Below are positions 27,136 through 34,602 of a stretch of 35,920 nucleotides of DNA, piece after piece (the stretch's first letter is position 1; each line of letters starts with the position of its first letter). The position numbers were made by a program, and so were the translations under genes. The notes beneath the pieces were generated by a model. The model searched no databases. It saw nothing but the letters and a program-made list of their open reading frames with translations, and had not been told where the DNA came from. The stretch is from a virus. The stretch is from positions 1 to 35,920 of IMG/VR virus record IMGVR_UViG_3300021335_000045. The stretch is one strand, 5' to 3'.

Positions 27136-27154
27136 TAATGAGCGTAGCTCATTA
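27136..27154. other. Perfect 8-bp hairpin upstream of the 274-aa gene
   Basis: Arms TAATGAGC and GCTCATTA flank the three-base loop GTA. No T-run follows, so it is not a typical intrinsic terminator on the plus strand. It ends two bases before a late-type octamer, so it could be an operator-like site, a processing site for the upstream RNA, or a transcription block. Confidence 0.4.
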
Positions 27155-27156
27155 TG

Positions 27157-27164
27157 AATAAATA
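27157..27164 (+). promoter_or_regulatory. Late-type octamer AATAAATA, start predicted at the ATG
   Basis: A 7-of-8 match to the T4 late consensus is followed by CAATT and then the ATG at 27170. With the octamer at -13 to -6, the first transcribed base is exactly the A of the ATG. No Shine-Dalgarno is present, so the message would be leaderless. Confidence 0.45.
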
Positions 27165-27169
27165 CAATT

Positions 27170-27994
27170 ATGCTAGTATCTGAAATATTATTTGAAAAAG
27201 ACATTGTAAAAAAAAGCAGTAACAGTGATAGTGATTCTACTACTCCTCCTGAAATTGGTAAGATAGGTACAGGCAGTAAAGTAGTAGGTAATGTAGGTCC
27301 TGATCCTGTTGAACCTGATGCAAAACCGACTGTTTGGTCTAATGCAAAGTCTAAATTTAAAGCTGTCTTTAGTGCGTTACGCAGGGTAGCAACTTTTAAA
27401 TTTAATGTGCTATTAGGTTTAGTCCTTGGTGCTAATAATCTTTATCGCAGTGCAAAAGAATACGGTATTATCCTGCAGATGAACAACTGCAGTAGGCGAG
27501 TACAACCCGGACATTCGGCAGAGTTTAATGGCAACATTTTTTCAAGTGAGGATCTAGTAAAAAGATTAAATCACAGGGCGTACAAAATTAAATCAGGTGT
27601 AGTTATGGAATTAGTAACTGCTTTTGGTGCAGCAGCAGGTGCAGACCAACTAATGAAATACATGCCTAGTTTAGTAAAGGTGCCTGGACTAGCTGGTTTA
27701 TTTGCAGTAGGATCAGCTGCAGCAGGTAGGGAAGGTATAGAAAAAATACAAGAAGCAATTGGACCAAGGGCTCGAAAACTTGCATGGTTAGCAAGCGATT
27801 ACATAGTTGGAGATTGGTTATCAAATTACACACTACAGATTGCTAGCGACTGCGGCAAAGTTTCTGAATCACAATTTACATTTAGTAAAGGCAGTTTAGG
27901 TTCAAAAGACGCAAGTCAAAGTCAAAAAGCCAAAAAGATAAAAGCTCTAGTAGATGAAATTTTACGAGATAACCCACAACTTGCTATCAAATAA
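27170..27994 (+). CDS. Unrecognised 274-aa late-type protein with hydrophobic helices
   Basis: I do not recognise this protein. The first about 60 residues are polar and disordered-looking (Ser/Asp/Thr/Pro-rich, with EPDAKPT). Then come a basic segment, a hydrophobic stretch FKFNVLLGLVLGANNLY (about 77-93), and two Gly/Ala-rich hydrophobic stretches around VVMELVTAFGAAAGA and GLAGLFAVGSAAAG. The C-terminus is Ser/Lys-rich and ends in a helix. It could be a membrane-interacting virion or injected protein, but that is a guess. It has no ribosome site and is preceded by an octamer that predicts a leaderless late message. Its N-terminus (MLVSEILFEKD) resembles that of the 85-aa protein at 33572. 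Its 3' end overlaps the opposite-strand frameshift extension of gp26 by eight bases. Confidence 0.75.
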   Translation: MLVSEILFEKDIVKKSSNSDSDSTTPPEIGKIGTGSKVVGNVGPDPVEPDAKPTVWSNAKSKFKAVFSALRRVATFKFNVLLGLVLGANNLYRSAKEYGIILQMNNCSRRVQPGHSAEFNGNIFSSEDLVKRLNHRAYKIKSGVVMELVTAFGAAAGADQLMKYMPSLVKVPGLAGLFAVGSAAAGREGIEKIQEAIGPRARKLAWLASDYIVGDWLSNYTLQIASDCGKVSESQFTFSKGSLGSKDASQSQKAKKIKALVDEILRDNPQLAIK

Positions 27995-28220
27995 AAGGCA
28001 AATGGGTATTTTTTGTAGTTTCTAAATTTTCTTCAATAATATTTGAAATTATCTTTTTATCTTCACTTGTGATTTTAAACATTACATCATCATATGAGAA
28101 AGATCCTCTCATATACCAAGCTAACTTGTATGTATTATGTTTAATTTCTTTTGTGATGTTTTCGTAGTGTTTACCGAGGTCTATAAGGTCAGATTCCGAG
28201 AGCTTAACGATTTGTTGCCG
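27987..28220 (-). CDS. Candidate -1 frameshift extension of gp26 (77 codons plus stop)
   Basis: The -1 frame downstream of the slippery heptamer is open for 77 codons. It begins RQQIVKLSESDLIDLGKH and contains AWYMRGSFSYDDV and KKIISNIIEENLETTKNT, ending at TGA 27987-27989. The frame has no ATG, GTG or TTG between the preceding in-frame stop and its well-formed helical part. Internal ATGs would remove nearly half of it. The pattern (aromatic YMRGSFSYDD segment, then a two-helix end) resembles small proteins encoded after gp26-type genes in T4-like phages. A frameshift product would have 275 gp26 residues plus 77. Alternatives are a separate gene with a non-standard start, or a one-base homopolymer assembly error. 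Confidence 0.65.
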   Translation of the reverse strand, partial: RQQIVKLSESDLIDLGKHYENITKEIKHNTYKLAWYMRGSFSYDDVMFKITSEDKKIISNIIEENLETTKNTHLPFI

Positions 28221-29044
28221 AAAAAACTTGAGTAATCTACATTAATTTTTGTTTTAAAATCTTTTCCGCATTCTTCGTTTATACATGTAACAGTAATTTC
28301 AGGAAGGGACCAACTGTCATTCATTTCTTTTACCCTATCTTGGACAGCATTAAAGAACATGCTGTCGTTAGTAACTAAGAAATGTTTGATTTCTAAGAAA
28401 TTAAATTCTACGTCATTACCGTTTGAGATATTGTGTACATGGGTTAATCCAATTTCTGCTGCCAACTGGGTCATTTCATTAAAGATATCTTGTCTAAGTT
28501 TATCTTTATCTTTATTATCATCTGGTAATTTTTCAATTTGAACTAATTTTTTCTGTAGTGTAAAGTTTTGTTTGGAAAAATCAGTTTGCTCTTTGTAAGT
28601 CAATGGTCTAAGCTCTATCTTTAAACCTTCTAACATCACAGGCGCAGGTAACTGATTATTTGATAATTGGCCTAATACATTTGGAAGATTAATATCATGT
28701 TCTGCACTGTTTGAGCAATGGGGACAGGTTGTTGTAATAGGCATTAGATCGCCATATGTTGCAATCCTTATAGCTATTAATAGGTAATCAATATCAAAAC
28801 TTACAATCTTCCATGGATCTAATATATGTGGTATACAACTTTTGATAATGTGTGCAGTAGCCTCTCCTGAAAACAAAGCATCCGGTGTTTTAATTATCAG
28901 TTCATCCATAGTATTCATACCGAACACTGGTATCTCAGAAATCGTATTTTCTGTGACTATCTTGTCATTGTAATAAGTTCCTTGGCTAGGAAGGTCAACA
29001 TAAATTTTAGGTTGCCTACTGTAACTTTGCAAAAAACTTGCCAT
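28181..29044 (-). CDS. 26: Baseplate hub protein gp26-like, with zinc ribbon
   Basis: This 287-residue protein is of the T4 gp26 type, needed for baseplate hub assembly. The N-terminal part (LPSQGTYYNDK, then VFGMNTMDELIIKTPDALFSGEA) and the paired cysteines CPHC (107-110) and CINEEC (254-259) form a zinc-ribbon-like arrangement. The central region is helical and charged. It is longer than T4 gp26 (208). It is the only leftward gene among rightward ones here. GGAG lies five bases before its ATG. A slippery T_TTT_TTC in its own reading frame at codons 273-275 leads into a 77-codon extension, which makes it resemble tail-assembly chaperone pairs. The zero-frame product ends 12 residues later. 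Confidence 0.8.
   Translation of the reverse strand: MASFLQSYSRQPKIYVDLPSQGTYYNDKIVTENTISEIPVFGMNTMDELIIKTPDALFSGEATAHIIKSCIPHILDPWKIVSFDIDYLLIAIRIATYGDLMPITTTCPHCSNSAEHDINLPNVLGQLSNNQLPAPVMLEGLKIELRPLTYKEQTDFSKQNFTLQKKLVQIEKLPDDNKDKDKLRQDIFNEMTQLAAEIGLTHVHNISNGNDVEFNFLEIKHFLVTNDSMFFNAVQDRVKEMNDSWSLPEITVTCINEECGKDFKTKINVDYSSFFGNKSLSSRNLTL
28220..28226 (-). promoter_or_regulatory. Candidate -1 frameshift slippery heptamer T_TTT_TTC
   Basis: On the minus strand six T followed by C lie in the gp26 frame as AGT TTT TTC, exactly the X_XXY_YYZ arrangement. Slipping back one base reads TTT TTT then CGG, entering the open extension. No strong downstream stem was found by eye. Confidence 0.6.
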
Positions 29045-29054
29045 ATATTCTCCA

Positions 29055-29062
29055 CATAAATA
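29055..29062 (+). promoter_or_regulatory. Candidate late octamer CATAAATA for the tape-measure/portal operon
   Basis: A 7-of-8 match to TATAAATA lies in the 69-base divergent gap between gp26 and the tape-measure gene. Predicted start near 29068 gives a leader of about 45 bases containing AAGGA (29103-29107) before the ATG at 29114. No equally good leftward promoter for gp26 was found. Confidence 0.45.
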
Positions 29063-29113
29063 ATAATATACTTATCATTGATAGATCATCCAGATTTAGA
29101 TTAAGGATTTTAA

Positions 29114-31798
29114 ATGGACCCACAAGATTTACAAGAACTAAAAAAAGCAATACAAGATTCAATTGCTGCAGGCTTTAAGAATGCTAGACCATCCGGAGGC
29201 GGAGGCAATACAAACACACCATCTGCACCTGACGGAATAGGCGGATTAGCTCGCATGGGTAACGTACTCAAAGATACGGGTAGTGGTTTGGCAAGTTCTG
29301 TAGGTTCATTTATCACTATCTTAGAAAGAGGTAATGGAAATTTAGCGGATTTTGGTAAAGCAGTTAACAGTTTAGGTAGTGAACTAGACAAATCGTTTAC
29401 AAAAAATATTCCTATAATAGGAGATTTTTTAGGTGACACGTTTAAAGTTTTAGGCATGGGTGTTGAAGTTGTATCAGGAATGCTACAAGACCAAGCTAAC
29501 ATGTACCGGTATCTATCAAAGGTAGGAGGCGGCTTTGGCGGAGATTTATCGCAGCTACGTTTACAGGCAGGCGAGGCAAGGTTAAGTTTAAGAGACTACG
29601 CTGAAATTGTAGCTAACAATAGTCAAACTTTGTCTATGTTTGAAGGTGGAGTAGACGGAGGAGCAGCGGCTGTAGCAAAATTAGGTCGCACAATGTTTGA
29701 TAGTGGAGTAATTGATAGACTACAAAATTTAGGTATGTCTATTGCTGAAGCTAATGAATTTGTTGTTCAAAACATAGCTCTTACTAGGCGGCAAGATATT
29801 TTATCACAACGATCAGAAGAAGAACAACTGTTAGCAGCCGCAGAACTTGCACAATCAATGACAGTGATGTCTAAATTAACTGGAAAGCAAGCAAAAGCTA
29901 TCCAGGATGATCTAGAGCGCAGGCAGCGAGATGGAGCACAAATTGGTGCATTAAGGATGCTTGAAGCAAATGGTATAGAAAATGCACAAGAAGCATATAA
30001 TCAAATGCAAACTGGGTTAGCTGGTGCACCAACTGTGCTAAAAGACCTAATGGATGATATAATCCGACTTGGTGTTCCTGTGGGCGAAGCTACAAAGAAT
30101 TTTGCCGCAACAAACCACGAAGCATATGCACTTGCCCAACAAGCAGCCGCAGCACTGAAAGCTGGAGATGTAGAACAAGCTGAGAGATTAAGCCAAGAAG
30201 CAACCGCTGCAGCTTTAAAATTTGCAAAAAGTAGACAGGGCGCATATCTAGCAAGCATGGCAGGAGTTTCAGAAGTAGGACAAACACAAGCAGATGCATT
30301 GGCTGAAATGGATCCATTAATTACTGCGATTGAATCAAAGATAGGCGCTACAGGCGATATCATAGAAGGATTTAATACTGTTGTAGCCGAAATGACAGAA
30401 AAAGTAAGGAATACCATGTATGATCAAACTGAAAACATGGGTTCTTACATGGCAGTAAGAGAATTTGAACAACAATTTGCAGAGCTTAGTGGTGAATTCC
30501 AAAAAGTCTTGGGCGGAGCACAGTCTTCTGCAGCAATTAATGATAAGTTAGTTGAGCTTTCACAAGACATTCAGAGATTTGATTCACCTGCTCTTGTTAA
30601 AGGTTTACAAGACAAGATAAACGGATTATTGGAAAAGAATAATGTCTTGCAGGAAAAAGGTCCAGCTGCAGTAGGTATGGCAGATTTGGAAACATTTATA
30701 GGTCGAGGATTAAAGATAGATCTACAGGCAGTTGAAGGTGATCCAGAGTCAGACAGCGGAATGAAAATTGAAGAAATACATAATCTGTTAAAACAGTTTA
30801 ATGAAACTCAAAACGAAGGAGAAAAACAAAAATTACTTAAAGATTTAATTAGTAAAAACATATTAGATAAAGAAGGTAATTTATCACAGCAATTACAAGA
30901 AGGGTTACATAAACTACAACAGGATGATTATGCTGCAGTTGAAGGAGAAAGAGCTGCAGGTAAAAGGATAGATGCTACTACTATTATTGACGATGCATTG
31001 AAATCTGTAACCGAAAAATGGGACAGTATTACACAATACATATCAGATTCATTAGATACATGGGGTAATAAATTTCAAACATTTATAAATGAAGAAATGG
31101 GTTTATCTACATTAATGGATAAATTATCTGGATTTAAAAATGATTTCCAATCATGGTACGATGATCAGTTTGCTACATTAACAAAATTTTATGACGACAT
31201 TAAAGCTAAGAAAAATGCATTTGATACATGGTGGGATGAATTAGATTTAAATCCATTTAGTCAAAATATCAAACCAAATGATCCACAATTAGTACCAGCA
31301 ATGTATCAACCAACCCAAAATTTCCAACCAAACGCATCAATGTCTAATGACATGGCTCAGCAGTCCCAAAATTTCCAACCAAACGCATCAATGTCTAATG
31401 ACATGACTCAGCAGTTGTTCCAAGAATTACTAACTATGGGACCTATGAGCCAAGATAAACAAATGTTTGCGGCAGAAAATGCAGCCCTTTTATCGCAATT
31501 AAAGGAAATGGTAAAATCAGGTGTAACTGATATTAAAAAATATAACGGTGATCCAGCTAGTGGAGATTTAAATAAATTAACAGAGACTTGGTCTAGTAGT
31601 GTTAATGAAATATTAGTAAAAATAGAAAAGTTAATGGAAAATTACCCAGCTAAAAATAATGTAGACATGTCACAAGTAGTACAAAAATTAACTGATCTTA
31701 ACAATAATGTGAGAGAAGTAGTAGAGCTAAATACTAAAAGTAATAACATGTCAAAAAAGAATCTTGATTACAATCGAGAATCATCTATGTATGCGTAA
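29114..31798 (+). CDS. Tail tape-measure-like protein
   Basis: This 894-residue, mostly helical protein likely sets tail length and sits inside the tail tube. The N-terminal 60 residues are Gly/Asn/Pro-rich. Residues about 95-200 are Gly-rich and hydrophobic (PIIGDFLGDTFKVLGMGVEVV). Next come long Ala/Gln-rich helices containing the MSKLTGKQAKAIQDDLERRQ type of segment, familiar to me from marine T4-like tape measures. The C-terminal part is charged and coiled. T4 gp29 is 590 residues, so this is longer, which would predict a longer tail. A 51-base tandem duplication (31314-31415) lies near residues 734-767. It is followed 11 bases later by portal gp20. T4 gp29 equivalence is inferred. Confidence 0.65.
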   Translation: MDPQDLQELKKAIQDSIAAGFKNARPSGGGGNTNTPSAPDGIGGLARMGNVLKDTGSGLASSVGSFITILERGNGNLADFGKAVNSLGSELDKSFTKNIPIIGDFLGDTFKVLGMGVEVVSGMLQDQANMYRYLSKVGGGFGGDLSQLRLQAGEARLSLRDYAEIVANNSQTLSMFEGGVDGGAAAVAKLGRTMFDSGVIDRLQNLGMSIAEANEFVVQNIALTRRQDILSQRSEEEQLLAAAELAQSMTVMSKLTGKQAKAIQDDLERRQRDGAQIGALRMLEANGIENAQEAYNQMQTGLAGAPTVLKDLMDDIIRLGVPVGEATKNFAATNHEAYALAQQAAAALKAGDVEQAERLSQEATAAALKFAKSRQGAYLASMAGVSEVGQTQADALAEMDPLITAIESKIGATGDIIEGFNTVVAEMTEKVRNTMYDQTENMGSYMAVREFEQQFAELSGEFQKVLGGAQSSAAINDKLVELSQDIQRFDSPALVKGLQDKINGLLEKNNVLQEKGPAAVGMADLETFIGRGLKIDLQAVEGDPESDSGMKIEEIHNLLKQFNETQNEGEKQKLLKDLISKNILDKEGNLSQQLQEGLHKLQQDDYAAVEGERAAGKRIDATTIIDDALKSVTEKWDSITQYISDSLDTWGNKFQTFINEEMGLSTLMDKLSGFKNDFQSWYDDQFATLTKFYDDIKAKKNAFDTWWDELDLNPFSQNIKPNDPQLVPAMYQPTQNFQPNASMSNDMAQQSQNFQPNASMSNDMTQQLFQELLTMGPMSQDKQMFAAENAALLSQLKEMVKSGVTDIKKYNGDPASGDLNKLTETWSSSVNEILVKIEKLMENYPAKNNVDMSQVVQKLTDLNNNVREVVELNTKSNNMSKKNLDYNRESSMYA
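31314..31415 (+). repeat. 51-bp tandem duplication inside the tape-measure-like gene
   Basis: Two head-to-tail copies, 31314-31364 and 31365-31415, differ at one base (GCT versus ACT). Each encodes 17 residues containing NFQPNASMSNDM. The near identity suggests a recent duplication that lengthens the protein in frame. Confidence 0.9.
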
Positions 31799-31809
31799 AA
31801 AGGAAAAGA

Positions 31810-33564
31810 ATGAGTTGGAAGAAGTTTTTTACAACAGTTGATCAGCAAGGAAAACCTGGATCAGGGTTTGGTCCAATCAGCGGACGGGAATTTTCTAACA
31901 AGCCAGGACCGGCAAGATCCAATTATAATTCATTCTTACCAGATATCTATACTGGAGCACCTAATCGTGTAGAAAGATATGGCCAGTATAACACTATGGA
32001 TATGGATTCTGAAGTAAATGCCGCACTTGATATCCTTGCTGAATTTTGTACGCAAAAAAATAAAAAGAATGATACACATTTTGAATTTAAATTTTATAAG
32101 AATGCTACAAACACCGAAGTACAAATCCTAAGCGAATACTTAAAACAATGGTATAAATTACAAGAATTTGAAACAAGAATGTTTCGCATTTTACGGAATA
32201 CATTTAAATATGGTGACACATTTTTCCTAAGAGATCCAGAAACAAAAAAATTATTTTATGTTGATCCGGCTAAAGTAAATCGAATTATTGTAAATGAAAG
32301 TGAAGGCAAAGAACCTGAACAATACATTGTGCAAGATGTTGCGTTAAATTTTAAAGATTTAATTGCCACTCAGCCTTTGCAAACAAATGGTAGTACTACT
32401 GGAGGAGGAACCGGGTACATTACAGGTGGTGTTAGAGGAATGACCGGACCAACAAATCCAGGACAAGTAGGTTCTAGATTTCAAATTGAACAAGAAGAAG
32501 TTGCAGTTAATGCAGAACATATTGTTCATGTAAGCCTTAGCGAAGGATTAGATGAGAATTTTCCTTTCGGTAACAGTTTATTAGAAAGTATTTTCAAAGT
32601 TTACAAACAAAAAGAATTATTAGAAGATGCAATTATAATTTACAGGGTGCAAAGAGCACCTGAGAGAAGAGTTTTTTACGTTGATGTGGGTAACATGCCT
32701 AGCCATCTTGCAATGCAGTTTGTTGAGCGTGTAAAAACGGAAATCCATCAGCGGAGAATACCATCCAAGACAGGAGGAGGAACAAACGTCATAGACAGTA
32801 GCTATAATCCTCTGTCAATCAATGAAGATTACTTTTTCCCTCAAACTGCAGAAGGTAGAGGCAGTAAAGTTGAAACACTGCCTGGCGGAACTAACCTAGG
32901 TGAAATAGACGATTTACGATATTTTACAAATAAATTAGTAAGAGGACTACGAATACCTAGTAGTTATTTGCCTACTGGTGCAGATGACAGTAATGCAACA
33001 TATAATGACGGCAGAGTTGGTACTGCGTATATACAAGAACTAAGGTTTAACACCTATTGCGAACGATTACAAAATTTGCTAATAGAAGAATTTGATCAAG
33101 AATTTAAAAGATACTTACTTGAAAAAGGTGTTAATATTGATACTGCAATGTTTGATATTAAGTTTTGCCCTCCGCAAAATTTCGCTGCTTACCGGCAAAG
33201 TGAGTTAGACACTACACGCATTGCAAGTTTTGGATCTGTACAAGCAATACCTTTTATTGCTAATAGATTTGCTTTAAAAAGATATCTAGGATTAAGTGAA
33301 GAGGAAATTGCAGAAAATGAACAGCTATGGAGAGAGGAAAATGATGAAGAATTACAAACTTCAGGAGGAGATGCTGCTGCAGAAATGCGTGGTGTAGGAA
33401 TTAGCGGAGCAGGAATATCTGCAGATATTGGCGGTGCTGAGGACATAGCAGATATTGAAGGAATGGAAGATGGAGGAGAAGGAGAACCTCCGACAAGTGC
33501 AACTGTACCAGAACCTGGAGCAGAAGCCGCACCAGCAGATACAGGAGCCGCACCAACGGTATAA
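31810..33564 (+). CDS. 20: Portal vertex protein gp20
   Basis: The 584-residue product is the portal through which DNA enters and leaves the capsid. T4 gp20 is 524 residues. Recognisable T4-like segments include MDMDSEVNAALDILAEFCTQ (about 64-83), RILRNTFKYGDTFFLRDPE, VNAEHIVHVSLSEGLDENFPFG, the VQRAPERRVFYVDVGNMP strand and LRIPSSYLPTG. The last about 65 residues form a Gly/Ala/Pro-rich acidic tail, probably disordered. AAGGA precedes the ATG. The TAA stop (33562-33564) lies inside a perfect late octamer that serves the next gene. Confidence 0.95.
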   Translation: MSWKKFFTTVDQQGKPGSGFGPISGREFSNKPGPARSNYNSFLPDIYTGAPNRVERYGQYNTMDMDSEVNAALDILAEFCTQKNKKNDTHFEFKFYKNATNTEVQILSEYLKQWYKLQEFETRMFRILRNTFKYGDTFFLRDPETKKLFYVDPAKVNRIIVNESEGKEPEQYIVQDVALNFKDLIATQPLQTNGSTTGGGTGYITGGVRGMTGPTNPGQVGSRFQIEQEEVAVNAEHIVHVSLSEGLDENFPFGNSLLESIFKVYKQKELLEDAIIIYRVQRAPERRVFYVDVGNMPSHLAMQFVERVKTEIHQRRIPSKTGGGTNVIDSSYNPLSINEDYFFPQTAEGRGSKVETLPGGTNLGEIDDLRYFTNKLVRGLRIPSSYLPTGADDSNATYNDGRVGTAYIQELRFNTYCERLQNLLIEEFDQEFKRYLLEKGVNIDTAMFDIKFCPPQNFAAYRQSELDTTRIASFGSVQAIPFIANRFALKRYLGLSEEEIAENEQLWREENDEELQTSGGDAAAEMRGVGISGAGISADIGGAEDIADIEGMEDGGEGEPPTSATVPEPGAEAAPADTGAAPTV

Positions 33565-33567
33565 ATA
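33560..33567 (+). promoter_or_regulatory. Late promoter octamer TATAAATA spanning the gp20 stop codon
   Basis: An exact T4 late consensus match contains the portal TAA stop and is followed by CAGT and the ATG of the next gene. The predicted start (33573) falls on the ATG at 33572-33574. A leaderless or nearly leaderless message is expected. Confidence 0.6.
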
Positions 33568-33571
33568 CAGT

Positions 33572-33829
33572 ATGATACTACGTGAATTATTTTATTATGA
33601 TAAAGAAACCATGGAGCCTGCTGAAGACGATAGGTATGAGCCACAGTATGACAAATCTGTTGTTGATCTAGATGACACTAGGAAAACAAGATTAACGCTT
33701 AAACAGATAAATCGTGCAAGAAAAGCAGCAGAACTTCATGATAAAGAAAAAGCAAATGAGATTGAATTTGTTCGGCAAATGTATGGCATGGCTGCTCAGG
33801 CCGCTGCAGCAGGTGAAGGGCTAGTGTGA
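33572..33829 (+). CDS. Small 85-aa protein between portal and prohead genes
   Basis: The product begins MILRELFYYDK. It then has an acidic, aspartate-rich segment (EPAEDDRYEPQYDKSVVDLDD), a basic TRKTRLTLKQINRARKAAEL helix and an Ala/Gly-rich end. Small proteins of this pattern between gp20 and the prohead genes are familiar from marine T4-like phages, but I know no function. The frame is open upstream into gp20 (to 33455). The ATG at 33572 is preferred because it follows the octamer and because the upstream codons lie wholly inside gp20. No Shine-Dalgarno is visible. Its stop overlaps the next gene (GTGA). Confidence 0.7.
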   Translation: MILRELFYYDKETMEPAEDDRYEPQYDKSVVDLDDTRKTRLTLKQINRARKAAELHDKEKANEIEFVRQMYGMAAQAAAAGEGLV

Positions 33830-34557
33830 AGCTTGATAAATCTTTATACACTAAAGAAGAATTCAAAAGATTAAAAGCATACAACAATCATTTAAAAAAT
33901 AAAAAAAAAGCAGAAAAACAGTTAGCTAAAATTCGTGAACAAGTCACTGACTTTTCTCATATTGAAAAAAGTCATCGTCTTGCTTTTGTTTTAGGTAATG
34001 GTACATCGAGGGTAGGCATTGACTTAGATAAACTAAAGGCAACTGGTACAATTTATGGATGTAATGCTCTCTACAGAGAATTTTCTCCAGACTATCTTGT
34101 TGCTGTTGATGTTAAAATGATCCTTGAAATTAATAAATCTGGTTATCAAAATAAAAATATAGTTTGGACAAATCCTAACAGATCATATGAGAGGATGAAT
34201 AATTTTAATTTTTTTCAACCAAGTAAAGGATGGAGCAGTGGGCCTACAGCTTTATGGCTTGCATGCCAACATAAATGGCAACAAATATATATTTTAGGAT
34301 TTGATTATAAAGGTTTAGACGGCGGTAAAAAATTTAATAATGTTTACGCAAATACGCCAAATTATAAAAAAAGCTCAGACGGGGCGACATTTTTTGGTAA
34401 TTGGTCAAGGCAAACAAAAATGGTGATACAAGATAATAAAAATATTGAGTTTATTAGGGTTGTAGAATCTCATACATACAATCCAGAAGATTTTGAAAAA
34501 TTGCCTAATTATAAAACTATGAATAAAGAATTTTTTTTAAAGTTTTTTAATCTATAA
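33826..34557 (+). CDS. DUF115/CST-I-like Rossmann-type protein (possible sugar or nucleotide enzyme)
   Basis: The 243-residue product starts with GTG at 33826, overlapping the previous TGA (GTGA), with GAAGGG just upstream. Residues 1-50 are Lys-rich and helical. Then come a glycine-rich turn LGNGTSR (56-62), GCNALYREF (78-86), PDYLVAVD (88-95), and later SGPTALWLACQHKWQQIYILGFD. The pair of motifs (GNGxSR near the start; SG..A...A......IY.LGfD later) is the pattern of DUF115/MptE-like proteins and CST-I-type sialyltransferases. Proteins like this occur in marine T4-like phages as I recall. Enzymatic activity and substrate are unknown. In this head-gene block, modification of a virion or host glycan is speculation. 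Confidence 0.6.
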   Translation: MKLDKSLYTKEEFKRLKAYNNHLKNKKKAEKQLAKIREQVTDFSHIEKSHRLAFVLGNGTSRVGIDLDKLKATGTIYGCNALYREFSPDYLVAVDVKMILEINKSGYQNKNIVWTNPNRSYERMNNFNFFQPSKGWSSGPTALWLACQHKWQQIYILGFDYKGLDGGKKFNNVYANTPNYKKSSDGATFFGNWSRQTKMVIQDNKNIEFIRVVESHTYNPEDFEKLPNYKTMNKEFFLKFFNL

Positions 34558-34572
34558 AAAACCTTGTTTTTC
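34556..34572 (+). terminator. Weak intrinsic-terminator-like hairpin
   Basis: AAAAAC and GTTTTT pair around the loop CTT immediately after the DUF115-like gene, and the T-run is within the stem. The stem is almost entirely A-T, so termination would be weak at best. Confidence 0.2.
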
Positions 34573-34602
34573 CTCTATTTATGCACTATTTCTTACAATT
34601 AA

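Noticed and set aside
26765-27169. tRNA, tmRNA, RNase P RNA, group I intron or glutamine/preQ1 riboswitch
   Set aside because: I looked for the cloverleaf and T-arm, the tmRNA ends, the RNase P P4 sequences, the intron P7/S core and the riboswitch consensus, and found no convincing match on either strand.
27995-28180. Gene-free convergent gap downstream of gp26
   Set aside because: The minus strand carries the long -1-frame extension, so it is treated as coding rather than empty.
29045-29113. Leftward late promoter for gp26
   Set aside because: No octamer with more than six matches to TATAAATA was found on the minus strand in this gap; only a rightward one is called.
33455-33571. Upstream extension of the 85-aa frame into the portal gene
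   Set aside because: It is the out-of-frame reading of the portal tail; the known-type N-terminus begins at the ATG at 33572.
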